DNA from: Rhodococcus sp. HM1 | GTDB lineage: Bacteria > Actinomycetota > Actinomycetes > Mycobacteriales > Mycobacteriaceae | NCBI RefSeq assembly: GCF_023218075.1 | Contig: NZ_JALPTB010000040.1 | Span: 1 to 62,422 of the forward strand | DNA: 62,422 nt | Reading direction: 5' to 3' | Shown here: positions 7,813 to 16,067 of the stretch, in pieces | How positions within the stretch are numbered: the first letter of the stretch is position 1 | How the letters are laid out: every line of letters starts with the position of its first letter | Position numbers and translations under genes: made by a program | Notes under the pieces: model-generated | Seen by the model: the letters and a program-made list of their open reading frames with translations, nothing else | Databases searched by the model: none | Told to the model about the DNA's origin: nothing

Positions 7813-8571
7813 TCAGACACCGGACACGGCACCGACGAGGGCGGCGGTGTATTCGTGTGCCGGGTCGGCGAGAACGGTGTCGGCGCGGCCGGCTTCGACG
7901 ATGCGCCCGCCCTGCATCACGACGATGTCGCGGCAACTACGGGCGGCCAGCGCCAGATCGTGGGTGATGTGGACGACGGCCATGTTCTCGGAGACGGCGA
8001 GTTCGCCCATGAGGTCGACGATCTCGAGTCGCAGCGACGCGTCGAGACCACTGGTCGGTTCGTCGGCGAGCAGCAGTTTCGGCCTGGTCACCAGCGCCCG
8101 TGCGAACGCCACCCGCTGACGCTGCCCACCGGACAGCTCGTGCGGGTAGCGCTGCAGGAAGCTCTCGGCGGGACGCAGGTGCACGGATTCGAGCGCCGCG
8201 ACCGCGGCCTGCCGGCGGCTGTCCCGGTCACCGATACGGTGGATCACCATCGGCTCGGCGACGATGTCCCCCACCCGCAGGGTCGGCGGCAGCGACGCGT
8301 ACGGGTCCTGGAAAACCAGGTGCATCCCCTTGCGCGCCGCGCGGCGCCGGCGCTGCGGCACCGCGGTCAGGTCGACTCCGTCGAAGACGATCCGTCCCGC
8401 GGTCGGGGTCACCAGGCCGGCGACCGCCCGTGCGACGGTGGATTTCCCGGCTCCGGAGCCACCCACCAGCGCGACGGAATCACCGGCGGCGACCTGCAGG
8501 GTCACGTCCGTGATCGCGGGCTTGCCGTCGAATGCGACCGAAAGCGATGCGATGTCGAGCAGTCCACTCAC
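7813..8571 (-). CDS. ABC transporter ATP-binding protein (OppF/DppF type)
   Basis: A 252-residue nucleotide-binding subunit. Walker A is GGSGAGKST near residue 39, the Q-loop is VFQDPYASL, the signature is LSGGQRQR, and Walker B is LLLADEPTSGLD, followed by the HITHDLA switch His. The FQDPYASLPP form and C-terminal HEYTAALV segment are typical of the second ATPase of nickel/peptide importers. GTG 8571 overlaps the stop of the upstream permease-ATPase fusion (GTGA). It pairs with that fused ATPase to power the importer. The short C-terminus lacks the oligopeptide-type extension that holds an iron-sulfur cluster. Confidence 0.9.
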   Translation of the reverse strand: MSGLLDIASLSVAFDGKPAITDVTLQVAAGDSVALVGGSGAGKSTVARAVAGLVTPTAGRIVFDGVDLTAVPQRRRRAARKGMHLVFQDPYASLPPTLRVGDIVAEPMVIHRIGDRDSRRQAAVAALESVHLRPAESFLQRYPHELSGGQRQRVAFARALVTRPKLLLADEPTSGLDASLRLEIVDLMGELAVSENMAVVHITHDLALAARSCRDIVVMQGGRIVEAGRADTVLADPAHEYTAALVGAVSGV

Positions 8572-10274
8572 GAGAAGACCTCCTGAAGTGACGGACGCAG
8601 CCGGGGCGCCGATTCGACGAGTTTGCGGGTGTACGGGTGCGTGGGCGACCCGACGACCTGCTCGGCGGTACCGATCTCGACGAGTTCGCCGTCCTTCATC
8701 ACCGCGATACGGTCGGCGATTCGCTCGACAACCGGCAGATTGTGGGTGACGATCAGCAACGCGAGGGATCGGCGCACCCGCAGCTCGTCGAGCAGCGCAA
8801 GAACCTCGGCCTCGCGCAGCACGTCCAGTCCGCTGGTCGGTTCGTCGGCCACGAGCACGTCCGGTTCGTTGGCGAGCGCCATCGCGATCACGACGCGCTG
8901 ACGCATACCGCCTGAGAGCTGGTGCGGGTAGGCGTCGACCCTGTCGGCCTCGAGACCCACGTCGGCCAGGAGCTCGAGGGTGCGTTCCCGCGCCTGGGCT
9001 CTCGTGCACGAGCGGTGGGCGAGGACGGCTTCGTCGATCTGGGAGCCGATCGTGTAGACGGGGTCGAGGGCGCTCAGCGCCTCCTGCGGAATCAGGGCGA
9101 TGCGGTTGCCGCGCAGGCCCCGGAGTTCCGCGGGGCTCATCCCGGCCACGTCGCGGCCGTCGACCCGCACCGCCCCGGAAACGATCTGCGCGGCCGGGGG
9201 CAGCAACCCCATCGTGGCCGCCGCGACCGTCGACTTGCCGCTGCCGGATTCCCCGACGAGGGCGACGAGTTCTCCTGCGCCGACGGTGAATCCGACTCCC
9301 GTGGCGCCGCGCCCGTCCTCGCCGTAGACGACGGTGAGGTCGTCGATCACCAGCGGTGCTCCCGCATCGACATCCGGATCGACCGGAGCCGGTGCGGTGG
9401 CGGCCTTCTTCCGGGATCGCTTCGCCGGCAGGAGGATCGGGTGGGATCGCTCCTCGATGGCATTGCCGAGCAACGCGAATGCGAGCACGGTGACGGCGAT
9501 GGCCACACCCGGCGGGATCACCCACCAGATCCAGGCGTCGGTCAGGAAGGCACTGCGCGCGTGCGCCATCGACAGCATCGATCCCCAGCTCGCGGCGGAG
9601 ATGTCGCCGAGTCCCAGGAACGCGAGCGATGCTTCGAGCAGCACCGCAGTCTTGATGGTGAGCACGAACTGCGGGACCACCAGCGGCACGACCGACGGGG
9701 CGATATGACGCCACAGCACGTACCCGGGACCGGCGCCCATGGCGCGTTCGGCCTGGATGTGATCGCGTTCGCGCAGTGTGAGGACCTGTGCGCGCAATTC
9801 GCGGGCCAAACCCGCCCACAACACCGCCGAGATGACCATGATCTGAGTGCGCAGACCGGGTCCGGCGAAGACGCCGATGACGATGGTCAGCGGCAGCACC
9901 GGCAGCGCCAGCACGACGTCGACGATGCGCATCAGCACGGTGTCGACGACGCCGCGCGCATATCCTGCGACGACCCCGACGATCGTGCCGACGGCGGTGG
10001 CGATCACGGCCGCGACGATCCCGACGAACAGCGAGATGCGGGCGCCGTGGATCAGCATCGACAGCAGGTCGTGGCCGACGTCGTCGGCGCCGAGCCAGTG
10101 CTCGGCGGACGGCGCCGCGAACGGGCGCGTCACCCGTTCGGTGGGGTCGAACGGCGCGAGCCACGGTGCGGAAATCGCGCACAGCAGCAGCGCACCGAGC
10201 AGTACCGCGCCGACGAGCGCGAGGCGCTGGGACCGGGTTCGGGTTCCGACGATGGTCAAGCGGTTGACGTTCAT
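8568..10274 (-). CDS. Fused ABC permease (DppC-like) and ATPase (DppD-like)
   Basis: A 568-residue fusion. Residues 1-280 are a DppC-type permease: an N-terminal TM at about 18-38, the GADDVGHDLLSMLIHGARISL entry segment, five further TM helices and the EAA-like loop RAMGAGPGYVLWRHIAPSV. After a basic linker, residues 305-568 form a complete ATPase: GESGSGKST (341-349), IPQEALSALDPV, LSGGMRQR, VLVADEPTSGLD, VTHNLP. These are usually two genes. ATG 10274 overlaps the stop of the DppB-like permease (ATGA). There is no sign of frame disruption and both halves keep all motifs, so the fusion looks functional. The substrate class is nickel, dipeptide or metal chelate. Confidence 0.92.
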   Translation of the reverse strand: MNVNRLTIVGTRTRSQRLALVGAVLLGALLLCAISAPWLAPFDPTERVTRPFAAPSAEHWLGADDVGHDLLSMLIHGARISLFVGIVAAVIATAVGTIVGVVAGYARGVVDTVLMRIVDVVLALPVLPLTIVIGVFAGPGLRTQIMVISAVLWAGLARELRAQVLTLRERDHIQAERAMGAGPGYVLWRHIAPSVVPLVVPQFVLTIKTAVLLEASLAFLGLGDISAASWGSMLSMAHARSAFLTDAWIWWVIPPGVAIAVTVLAFALLGNAIEERSHPILLPAKRSRKKAATAPAPVDPDVDAGAPLVIDDLTVVYGEDGRGATGVGFTVGAGELVALVGESGSGKSTVAAATMGLLPPAAQIVSGAVRVDGRDVAGMSPAELRGLRGNRIALIPQEALSALDPVYTIGSQIDEAVLAHRSCTRAQARERTLELLADVGLEADRVDAYPHQLSGGMRQRVVIAMALANEPDVLVADEPTSGLDVLREAEVLALLDELRVRRSLALLIVTHNLPVVERIADRIAVMKDGELVEIGTAEQVVGSPTHPYTRKLVESAPRLRPSLQEVFS

Positions 10275-11266
10275 ACGGCTACCTCGGTGCGTCCTTCGGC
10301 CGCGGTCCGGTCGCGGCGCACCCGCGGATCGAGCAGCGGATAGGTCAGATCGGCCAGCAGGTTCGCCGCGACGATGCCGACGGTCGCGAGCAGGAACGCA
10401 CCCTGCAGCAACGGATAATCGCGGGCGGTCACCGCGTCGTAGGTGAGTTTGCCCAGCCCCGGATACGCGAACACCGACTCGACGACGACCGCGCCGGACA
10501 GCAGCACACCGACCGTCAGGGTCAGGGTCGTGTAGACGGGCAGCACCGCGTTGCGCAGCGCGTGCCGGATCGCCACCCGGAACTCCCTGAGTCCCTTGGC
10601 CCGGGCGAGCCGGATGAACGGTTCGTCGAGCACGCCGATCATCGAGGCCCGGGTCATGAGGAAGAATCCGCCGATGTTCGCGATGGTCAGCGTCGCGACG
10701 GGAAGGACCATCCGCGAGGCGACTTCTGCGAGCCATTGCCCGCCGGTCGCGGTGATCGTCGCGGCCCCGTAGGACGGGAACCAGCCGAGCGTCACCGAGA
10801 ACACGGCGATGAGGATCATGCCCACCCAGAATGCGGGCATCGAATCCACCACGAGGACACCGACAACCGTGCCGGTCTCCTTCGCGGTGCCGCGTCGCCA
10901 CGCGGCCCACGCGCCGAGCAGGGTGCCGATCACGAAGGCCAGCACCATCGAGATGCCGACCAACGCGACCGTCCAGGACAGCTTCTCCCCCAACACGTCG
11001 AGAACAGGCCTGTTGTACTGCACGGACATCCCGAGATCTCCCCGCAGCAGCCCCGACCAGAACGAGAGGTACTGCTCGAGGATCGGCCTGTCCAGGCCGT
11101 AGCCGGCGCGGAGTTCCGCGAGGTACTTCTCGCCGAGGCCCTGCAGTTCGCCGACGTAGAGGTAGCCGACCGGATCACCCGGTGCGAGGTGCGGCAGTGC
11201 GAAGTTCAGCGTCACCGCCGCCCACAGCACGAGGGCGTACTGCCCTGCTCGGCGCAGAATAACCAT
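10271..11266 (-). CDS. ABC transporter permease (DppB-like)
   Basis: A 331-residue inner-membrane permease with six predicted TM helices. Family hallmarks are the N-terminal LNFALPHLAPGDPV, the periplasmic YGLDRPILEQYLSFWSGLL with RGDLGMSVQYNRPVLDVL, and the EAA-type loop RAKGLREFRVAIRHALRN. It forms the transmembrane channel with the fused DppC half encoded next. The start follows the stop of the binding-protein gene by 3 bases. The call as the B permease of the nickel/peptide class is firm; the substrate is not. Confidence 0.93.
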   Translation of the reverse strand: MVILRRAGQYALVLWAAVTLNFALPHLAPGDPVGYLYVGELQGLGEKYLAELRAGYGLDRPILEQYLSFWSGLLRGDLGMSVQYNRPVLDVLGEKLSWTVALVGISMVLAFVIGTLLGAWAAWRRGTAKETGTVVGVLVVDSMPAFWVGMILIAVFSVTLGWFPSYGAATITATGGQWLAEVASRMVLPVATLTIANIGGFFLMTRASMIGVLDEPFIRLARAKGLREFRVAIRHALRNAVLPVYTTLTLTVGVLLSGAVVVESVFAYPGLGKLTYDAVTARDYPLLQGAFLLATVGIVAANLLADLTYPLLDPRVRRDRTAAEGRTEVAV

Positions 11267-11269
11267 CGA

Positions 11270-12913
11270 TCAGTCCTGCGGCGCTTCCGCGTTCGCGGCG
11301 GCGACGACGTCCGCCGGCAGGAACGACCACTTGTGGACGATGCCGTAACCGGGGGTCTCGACCCAGCCCGAGAAGCTTTCGGCGTCGTAGGCCCAGGTCT
11401 CCTCTGCGTAGTACAGGGGAAGGGTCGTGGGCTGACTGTTGATCAGCTTCTGGATCTCCTTCAGGACCACAACACGGTCGTCGTAGTTGTCGGTGGCACG
11501 CCACTTCTCGTACAGAGCGTCGTATTCCGGGTAGGCGATCTTCGGGGAATCCCACAGGTAGCCGGAGCGGTGCGACATGATCAGCTGCGTCGGGTCGGCG
11601 GTCCCGTGCGGGACGATGTCGTTGATCAGGAAGTCGTATTCCTTGTTGGACGACGCACTCGACAGCGAACCCGCCTCGAGGGGCTCGACGACGACGGCGA
11701 ATCCGGCCTCGCCGAAGTCCTCGACGAACAGTTCGGCGGCACGGACATGCTGCGGATTGCCGCCGTTGACGACCAACTTGAACGGAGCAGGCTTCTCACC
11801 GGCCGGGTTCTCGCGGAGGCCGTCTCCGTCGACGTCCTTCCATCCGAGGGAGTCGATCAAGGCGGCGGCCTGCGCAGGGTCGTACGGGGTGTCGGCGTCG
11901 GGATCGGCGAACGGTGCATCCGGGTGCACGTAGCCCTGGGTGCTGGGTCGCCCCTTCCCCAGCGCGACGATGTCGAGCATCTTGTCGCGGTCGAACGCGA
12001 AGCTCAGAGCCGTGCGGAAATCGGCCTGGGCGAAGGGTTCACGGGTGAAGTTGATTCGCAACTCGGTGAAACCCAGCGGATCCACGTCGATGGTGCCGAT
12101 GTCGTTCGACGCGCTGAACTGATCGACCAGCTCGGGAGGCAGCGCCCGGTCGACGGCGTCGACCTGCCCGGAGCGAAGCGCGGTGAATGCGGCGGAGGAG
12201 TCGGCGATCACCGGCATGATCAGTTCGTCGACGGTCGGTGCGCCCGCGAAGTAGTCGGCGTTCGCCTCGAAGCGGTATCCGGTCGTGGGGTTGTAGTCGA
12301 CGAGCTTGAAGGGGCCCGTGCCGACCGGCAGATCGGTGACTTCCTTGACCTTGGCCGGGTCGACGTTCGCCCACACATGTTCGGGCAGGATCGGCAGGTC
12401 GGCGAGCGTCACGGTGCCGAGTTCCGGGCACGAGTAGTCGCAGACGAACCGCACCGAGTGCTCTCCGGTGACGTCGATCGTCGAGATCGACGGAACATCG
12501 TTGACGTGGTGGGTGAACCGCCCGGTGGGCGCGGCGTGCATGAAGTGGAAGCTGAACACGACGTCGTCGGGTGTGAACGCCTCACCGTCGTGCCAGGTCA
12601 CGTCGTCGCGCAGGTCGACGTCCCAAGTCGTGGGGTTCACTTGGCGCACGTCGGTGGCGAGCCACGGCTGCGGTTCCGCGACGTACGGCGACGGCGAGAG
12701 GAGCTTGTCGTAGACCAGCTCGGTCATCTGGTCGGTCTGGCCGACGAAGATGTTCAGCGGACCGCTGTCCTTGGCGACGGCGACGGTGAGCGAGTCCGCG
12801 GTTGCCGGACCGGACGCGGCGTCCGTGGTGTCGCCGGAGCCGCAGGCGGCCACGAGGAGCGCGGGCGCAAGAACGAGGGGTAAGGCGTGAGAGCGCCGAA
12901 CGGTGCGCGTCAA
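11270..12913 (-). CDS. ABC transporter substrate-binding lipoprotein (SBP_bac_5, nickel/peptide class)
   Basis: A 547-residue family 5 solute-binding lipoprotein. The signal peptide ends in a lipobox, LLVAACGSG, so it is anchored outside the membrane. The conserved core includes VYDKLLSPSPYVAEPQPWLA, DDVTWHDGEAFTPDDVVFSF, VDELIMPVIADSS and DRDKMLDIVALGKG. The start is TTG 12913 with an AGAGAAG stretch upstream; no ATG or GTG fits the signal peptide. It is the first gene of the operon with two permease units, two ATPases and the FmdE-like gene, behind an iron box at 12942. Ligands of this family include peptides, nickel complexes, heme and opine metallophores. The iron box favours a metal complex. 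Confidence 0.92.
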   Translation of the reverse strand: MTRTVRRSHALPLVLAPALLVAACGSGDTTDAASGPATADSLTVAVAKDSGPLNIFVGQTDQMTELVYDKLLSPSPYVAEPQPWLATDVRQVNPTTWDVDLRDDVTWHDGEAFTPDDVVFSFHFMHAAPTGRFTHHVNDVPSISTIDVTGEHSVRFVCDYSCPELGTVTLADLPILPEHVWANVDPAKVKEVTDLPVGTGPFKLVDYNPTTGYRFEANADYFAGAPTVDELIMPVIADSSAAFTALRSGQVDAVDRALPPELVDQFSASNDIGTIDVDPLGFTELRINFTREPFAQADFRTALSFAFDRDKMLDIVALGKGRPSTQGYVHPDAPFADPDADTPYDPAQAAALIDSLGWKDVDGDGLRENPAGEKPAPFKLVVNGGNPQHVRAAELFVEDFGEAGFAVVVEPLEAGSLSSASSNKEYDFLINDIVPHGTADPTQLIMSHRSGYLWDSPKIAYPEYDALYEKWRATDNYDDRVVVLKEIQKLINSQPTTLPLYYAEETWAYDAESFSGWVETPGYGIVHKWSFLPADVVAAANAEAPQD

Positions 12914-12941
12914 CTGAATGTCACTCTTCTCTGATTCGGAC

Positions 12942-12960
12942 TGAGGTCTGGCTTACCTTA
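12942..12960 (-). promoter_or_regulatory. Iron-box-like (DtxR/IdeR) site upstream of ABC importer operon
   Basis: Read on the minus strand from 12960 this is TAAGGTAAGCCAGACCTCA, matching the IdeR/DtxR consensus TTAGGTAAGCCTAACCTAA at 15 of 19 positions. It lies 29 bases upstream of the binding-protein start, so a bound repressor would block transcription. A further half-like TAGGTTGCCC lies just upstream. Regulation by iron is an inference from the match. Confidence 0.6.
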
Positions 12961-13013
12961 CTTTGGGCAACCTACATTAACAATCAATTACTGACCAGTC
13001 CGAATTTCCGCAA

Positions 13014-13060
13014 CCCAAAAGGCCACCACTACCGGGACCGGGGTCCCAGCCGTGGTGGCC
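13014..13060 (-). terminator. Intrinsic terminator after the flavin monooxygenase operon
   Basis: A nine-base perfect stem (13021-13029 with 13052-13060) carries an inner GGGAC/GTCCC pairing. On the minus strand it is followed by TTTTGGG, giving a rho-independent terminator for the thiM-monooxygenase operon ahead of the iron-box promoter. Confidence 0.8.
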
Positions 13061-13075
13061 TCGTCGCAGCGCGAC

Positions 13076-14185
13076 TCAGAGTTCGCGGAAGCGCGGAATC
13101 AGATGCTCGGCAACGTTCTTCGCCTCGTCGATCAGAGGCCAGCCGGCGAGGATCAGCGTCGTCAGACCCGTTCGGTCGTGCAGCGCCCGCACGTGCCCCG
13201 TGATCTCGTCCGGCGTTCCGGCGTAGTACACCGCCGACGACCCGGTCGCGAAGATGTCGAGCGGCGACCACGCCGTGATGCCGGCGTACAGGCCGTCACC
13301 GAGATACAGGTCCTTCGGCTCGGGCAGGCGGCCGGCGTTGATGGTGTCGACCCAGCCCTGCCGCTGCGCGTCGCGCGCGGTGAACGTCTTGAGGTCCTGC
13401 TTGCCGCCCGTGCGACGGCGTACCGCCTTGTCCAGGACGTCGGTGATCCGATCGATCCCGGCCTTCTCGAACAGGGACCGGAACCGGTCCAGGGCCTCGG
13501 CCTGCGTCGGCCGGACGATGACGCCGGAGAGGGCACCGAAGTCGGTGAACTCCCTCCCCTCGGCGGCCGCGGACTCTCGTGCCGCGGTGAACTTGGACTC
13601 GACGAACGCCGTCTCACGCAGCATGACCAGGTACGCGTCGAGCACCTTGCCGGAATTCTGCAGTCCCGCAGGCGAATCCCCGGTCCCCCACAGCGGAACG
13701 CTGTGGTCCTCGCTCGGCGCGTCGATCCGCAGCGGCGTGTTCGGGAAGTTCGACTCGGTGCCCTCGGCGTAGATCCGCCGGAAGTCCGCCCAGTACTTCT
13801 CCCCCAGTTCGTACCGCCGGTCGTGCTCGACGTTCATGTCGTACTTGGTGAGGATGTTCTCGCGGCCGTTGACGGAGTTGATCATCAGGCGGCCACCGCT
13901 GAACGCGTCGAACGTCAGCGCCTTCTCCGCGAGCAGACGCGCCGGCGTCATGTTCGCGTAGATCGCGACGAGGAACTTCATGCGCGTGGTGTGCGCGGCC
14001 GCCCAGGTCGCCGAGATGAACGGATCGTTCGGCCACGTCGCGACGAGCGCGCCGTCGAACCCGCCGTTGTCGATCGTCTTCGCCAGTTCGATCTGCCGCT
14101 GCCCGTCGACCGGATACAGCCCGCCCGGGCTCCACGGGTAGTCCCCGTCGGCCTGGGTGAGATACCAGAAAGTCTTGATGCCCAT
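13076..14185 (-). CDS. LLM class flavin-dependent monooxygenase (SsuD-like)
   Basis: A 369-residue bacterial-luciferase-like TIM barrel close to alkanesulfonate/sulfone monooxygenases, which use FMNH2 and oxygen to cleave C-S bonds. Diagnostic segments are GFDGALVATW, FLVAIYANMTPARLLAEKAL, FDAFSGGRLMINSVNGR and PLWGTGDSPAGLQNSGKVLDAY. The C-terminus GLTTLILAGWPLIDEAKNV is also typical. No flavin reductase gene is adjacent. It is the last gene of an operon with a sulfurtransferase and thiM (12-base gap to thiM), which favours a sulfur-containing substrate. Exact substrate unknown. Confidence 0.9.
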   Translation of the reverse strand: MGIKTFWYLTQADGDYPWSPGGLYPVDGQRQIELAKTIDNGGFDGALVATWPNDPFISATWAAAHTTRMKFLVAIYANMTPARLLAEKALTFDAFSGGRLMINSVNGRENILTKYDMNVEHDRRYELGEKYWADFRRIYAEGTESNFPNTPLRIDAPSEDHSVPLWGTGDSPAGLQNSGKVLDAYLVMLRETAFVESKFTAARESAAAEGREFTDFGALSGVIVRPTQAEALDRFRSLFEKAGIDRITDVLDKAVRRRTGGKQDLKTFTARDAQRQGWVDTINAGRLPEPKDLYLGDGLYAGITAWSPLDIFATGSSAVYYAGTPDEITGHVRALHDRTGLTTLILAGWPLIDEAKNVAEHLIPRFREL

Positions 14186-14197
14186 CGGTTTTCGTCC

Positions 14198-15040
14198 TCA
14201 GTTCGAAAGTTCGAGCGCCTCGATGCGGGCGCGGGCCCGCAGCGTGTCGGCATCGACCGCGTACAGCGCGTCGAGATAGGCAACGGCGAACGATCCCGGG
14301 CCCGTGGAGTTCTCCTCGGCGATCTCGGCGGCGACCGCGACATGGGCGTGCGCGGCGGCCAGACCGATCAACGGGGTCGGCGCCACCGCCAGGTAGGCCG
14401 CGACCAGGCCGCCGAGCGAGCAGCCGGTGGAGGTCACGCGCGGAAGCATCGCGCTGCCTCCGGCGATGCGCACCCCGGTGATCCCACCCTCGCGGTCACG
14501 TCCGACCAGGTAGTCGACGGGTCCGGAGGCCGAGACGGCGTCGGCGTGCTCGAGCAGCGCCAGCGCCGCTGGGACCGCGGCGGCAGCCTCGTCGGCGCTG
14601 TCGACGCCGCGGGTGTCGCCGCCCAACCCGGCGAGCGCGATGATCTCCGAGGCGTTGCCCCGGATCGCAGTCGGGTGCAGGGCAAGCAGATCGGCGGCCA
14701 GACCGGTGCGCCACGGCAACCCGCCGACGCCGACCGGGTCGAGGACCCACGGGGTTCCGGCCTCGCGGGCGGCACCGGCGGCCTCGGTGAACGCGGCGGC
14801 GGTGCCGTCGTCCGGGGTGCCGAGATTGACCAGCACACCGCCGGCGATCCGGGCGAATCCACCGGCCTCGTGGGCATTGTCGATGTGGGCGTTGCTGGCA
14901 CCGGCCGCGAGCAGCACGTTGGTCAGGAAGTTGGCGGAGACGATGTTCGTCAGCGACTGCACCAGCGGCACCTGGGCACGCAGCGCCTCGAGCGCGGCGG
15001 CCACATCGTCGACGGTGGGGGCGTTCGTCGTGGTAGTCAC
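14198..15040 (-). CDS. thiM: Hydroxyethylthiazole kinase
   Basis: A 280-residue ribokinase-like enzyme that phosphorylates 4-methyl-5-(2-hydroxyethyl)thiazole to salvage the thiazole half of thiamine. Family motifs present are VQSLTNIVSANFLTNVLLAAG near the N-terminus, TPWVLDPVGVGGLPWRT, IRGNASEIIALAG and the phosphate/active-site segment VTSTGCSLGGLVAAYLAV with the catalytic Cys. GTG 15040 follows an AGGAAC site. It sits in an operon with a sulfurtransferase and a flavin monooxygenase rather than with other thi genes. I see no TPP riboswitch in front of the operon, so regulation probably runs through the divergent GntR protein. Confidence 0.95.
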   Translation of the reverse strand: MTTTTNAPTVDDVAAALEALRAQVPLVQSLTNIVSANFLTNVLLAAGASNAHIDNAHEAGGFARIAGGVLVNLGTPDDGTAAAFTEAAGAAREAGTPWVLDPVGVGGLPWRTGLAADLLALHPTAIRGNASEIIALAGLGGDTRGVDSADEAAAAVPAALALLEHADAVSASGPVDYLVGRDREGGITGVRIAGGSAMLPRVTSTGCSLGGLVAAYLAVAPTPLIGLAAAHAHVAVAAEIAEENSTGPGSFAVAYLDALYAVDADTLRARARIEALELSN

Positions 15041-15100
15041 AGAAGTTCCTGTCGGAGAGGGGAAGTCGGTTTCGGGACGATCAGGAGCGGCGACATCGCG

Positions 15101-15997
15101 TCATGTGTCACCCTCCCGGTCCTCGGAAGGCGCGGCCGTGACCATGGGCAGTGCGGGATCCGCCGTCCATTCCTCGAGCGATCCGTCGTACACGGCCAGG
15201 TCGTCGAACCCCACGCGCACCAGCGCGAGGGCGACCAGGCAGGCCGAGACACCGCCGCCGCAGTAGAGGACCACCGGGCGCTCGGAATCGGCGAGCACCG
15301 CCTCGGCCTCCGCGGACACCTCCTCGTCCGGCCGCAGCAGCCCGTCGTCGAGCAGACCCTTCGCCGGCAGGTTGAGACTGCGCGGGATGTGGCCGCGCCG
15401 CGAGTAGCGAGTCGTCGCGGTGCCCGCGAACTGTTCCGGGTCGAGCGCGCAGACCAGCGTGCCGGGGGCATCGCCCGCGCTGATGGACAGTACGGCGTCG
15501 CGGTCGCGCCACAGGCCGTGATCGGTCGGCTGTGCCCACCGTTCGGTCGCCGGGCGCGGCTCCGCCGCACCGGTCTCGACGGGCAGTCCGAGTGCAGTCC
15601 AGCGGGCGAGTCCGCCGTCGAGGACCCGCGCGGCGATCCCGATGTTGCGCAGCATCCACCACAGTCTCGCGGACCAGGTGTTCGTGCCCTGGTCGTACAC
15701 CACGATCTCGGCGTCGGGTGCGATACCGAGGTTCCCGAGAGCGTGCGCGAGCCGGGCGGGTGCCGGACGGGTGAAGTGCAGGTTCGCGTCGACGGCACTG
15801 AAATCGCCGAGCAGGTTCGCGTGCAGCGAGCCGGGAATGTGGGCGCGCTCCCAATCGGCGAGACCGGATTCGGGCCGGTAGTCGCCGTCGAAGCGGGGCT
15901 TGGGGAACGAGACGGTCGCGTCGAGGATCGTGTAGGTACCCGGATTCCGGGCCAGGTCCTCGGCCCTGATCAGTACGTCTCGCCTGTCGTCGCTCAC
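15101..15997 (-). CDS. Thiosulfate/3-mercaptopyruvate sulfurtransferase (two rhodanese domains)
   Basis: A 298-residue tandem rhodanese protein. The inactive N-terminal domain spans about 1-140 (YTILDATVSFPKPRF, AHIPGSLHANLLGDFS). The catalytic C-terminal domain carries the loop YCGGGVSACLVALAL with the active-site Cys. The loop sequence CGGGVSA is closer to mercaptopyruvate sulfurtransferases than to thiosulfate enzymes. I chose GTG 15997 because translation upstream is not protein-like and the divergent GntR promoter lies there; there is no clear ribosome site, so a near-leaderless message is likely. It heads the operon with thiM and the flavin monooxygenase and may supply or move sulfur for them. 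Confidence 0.92.
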   Translation of the reverse strand: MSDDRRDVLIRAEDLARNPGTYTILDATVSFPKPRFDGDYRPESGLADWERAHIPGSLHANLLGDFSAVDANLHFTRPAPARLAHALGNLGIAPDAEIVVYDQGTNTWSARLWWMLRNIGIAARVLDGGLARWTALGLPVETGAAEPRPATERWAQPTDHGLWRDRDAVLSISAGDAPGTLVCALDPEQFAGTATTRYSRRGHIPRSLNLPAKGLLDDGLLRPDEEVSAEAEAVLADSERPVVLYCGGGVSACLVALALVRVGFDDLAVYDGSLEEWTADPALPMVTAAPSEDREGDT

Positions 15998-16020
15998 CGC
16001 AGCGACGCTAAACGACGAAT

Positions 16021-16037
16021 AACGTATACGCAAGTAT
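16021..16037. promoter_or_regulatory. Candidate GntR-family operator in divergent promoter
   Basis: The 70-base gap between the divergent sulfurtransferase and GntR genes holds the palindromic core GTATAC (16024-16029) and a nearby second half AAGTATCC. GTATAC-centred sites are known for FCD-type GntR proteins such as VanR. The position would let the regulator control both its own gene and the sulfur operon. No expression evidence is visible. Confidence 0.45.
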
Positions 16038-16067
16038 CCGGATGTCGTCGATGGCATAATCTGACCC

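Noticed and set aside
15041-16067. A TPP riboswitch controlling thiM
   Set aside because: No CTGAGA/ACCTGATC-type thi-box sequence was seen before the sulfurtransferase or thiM starts.
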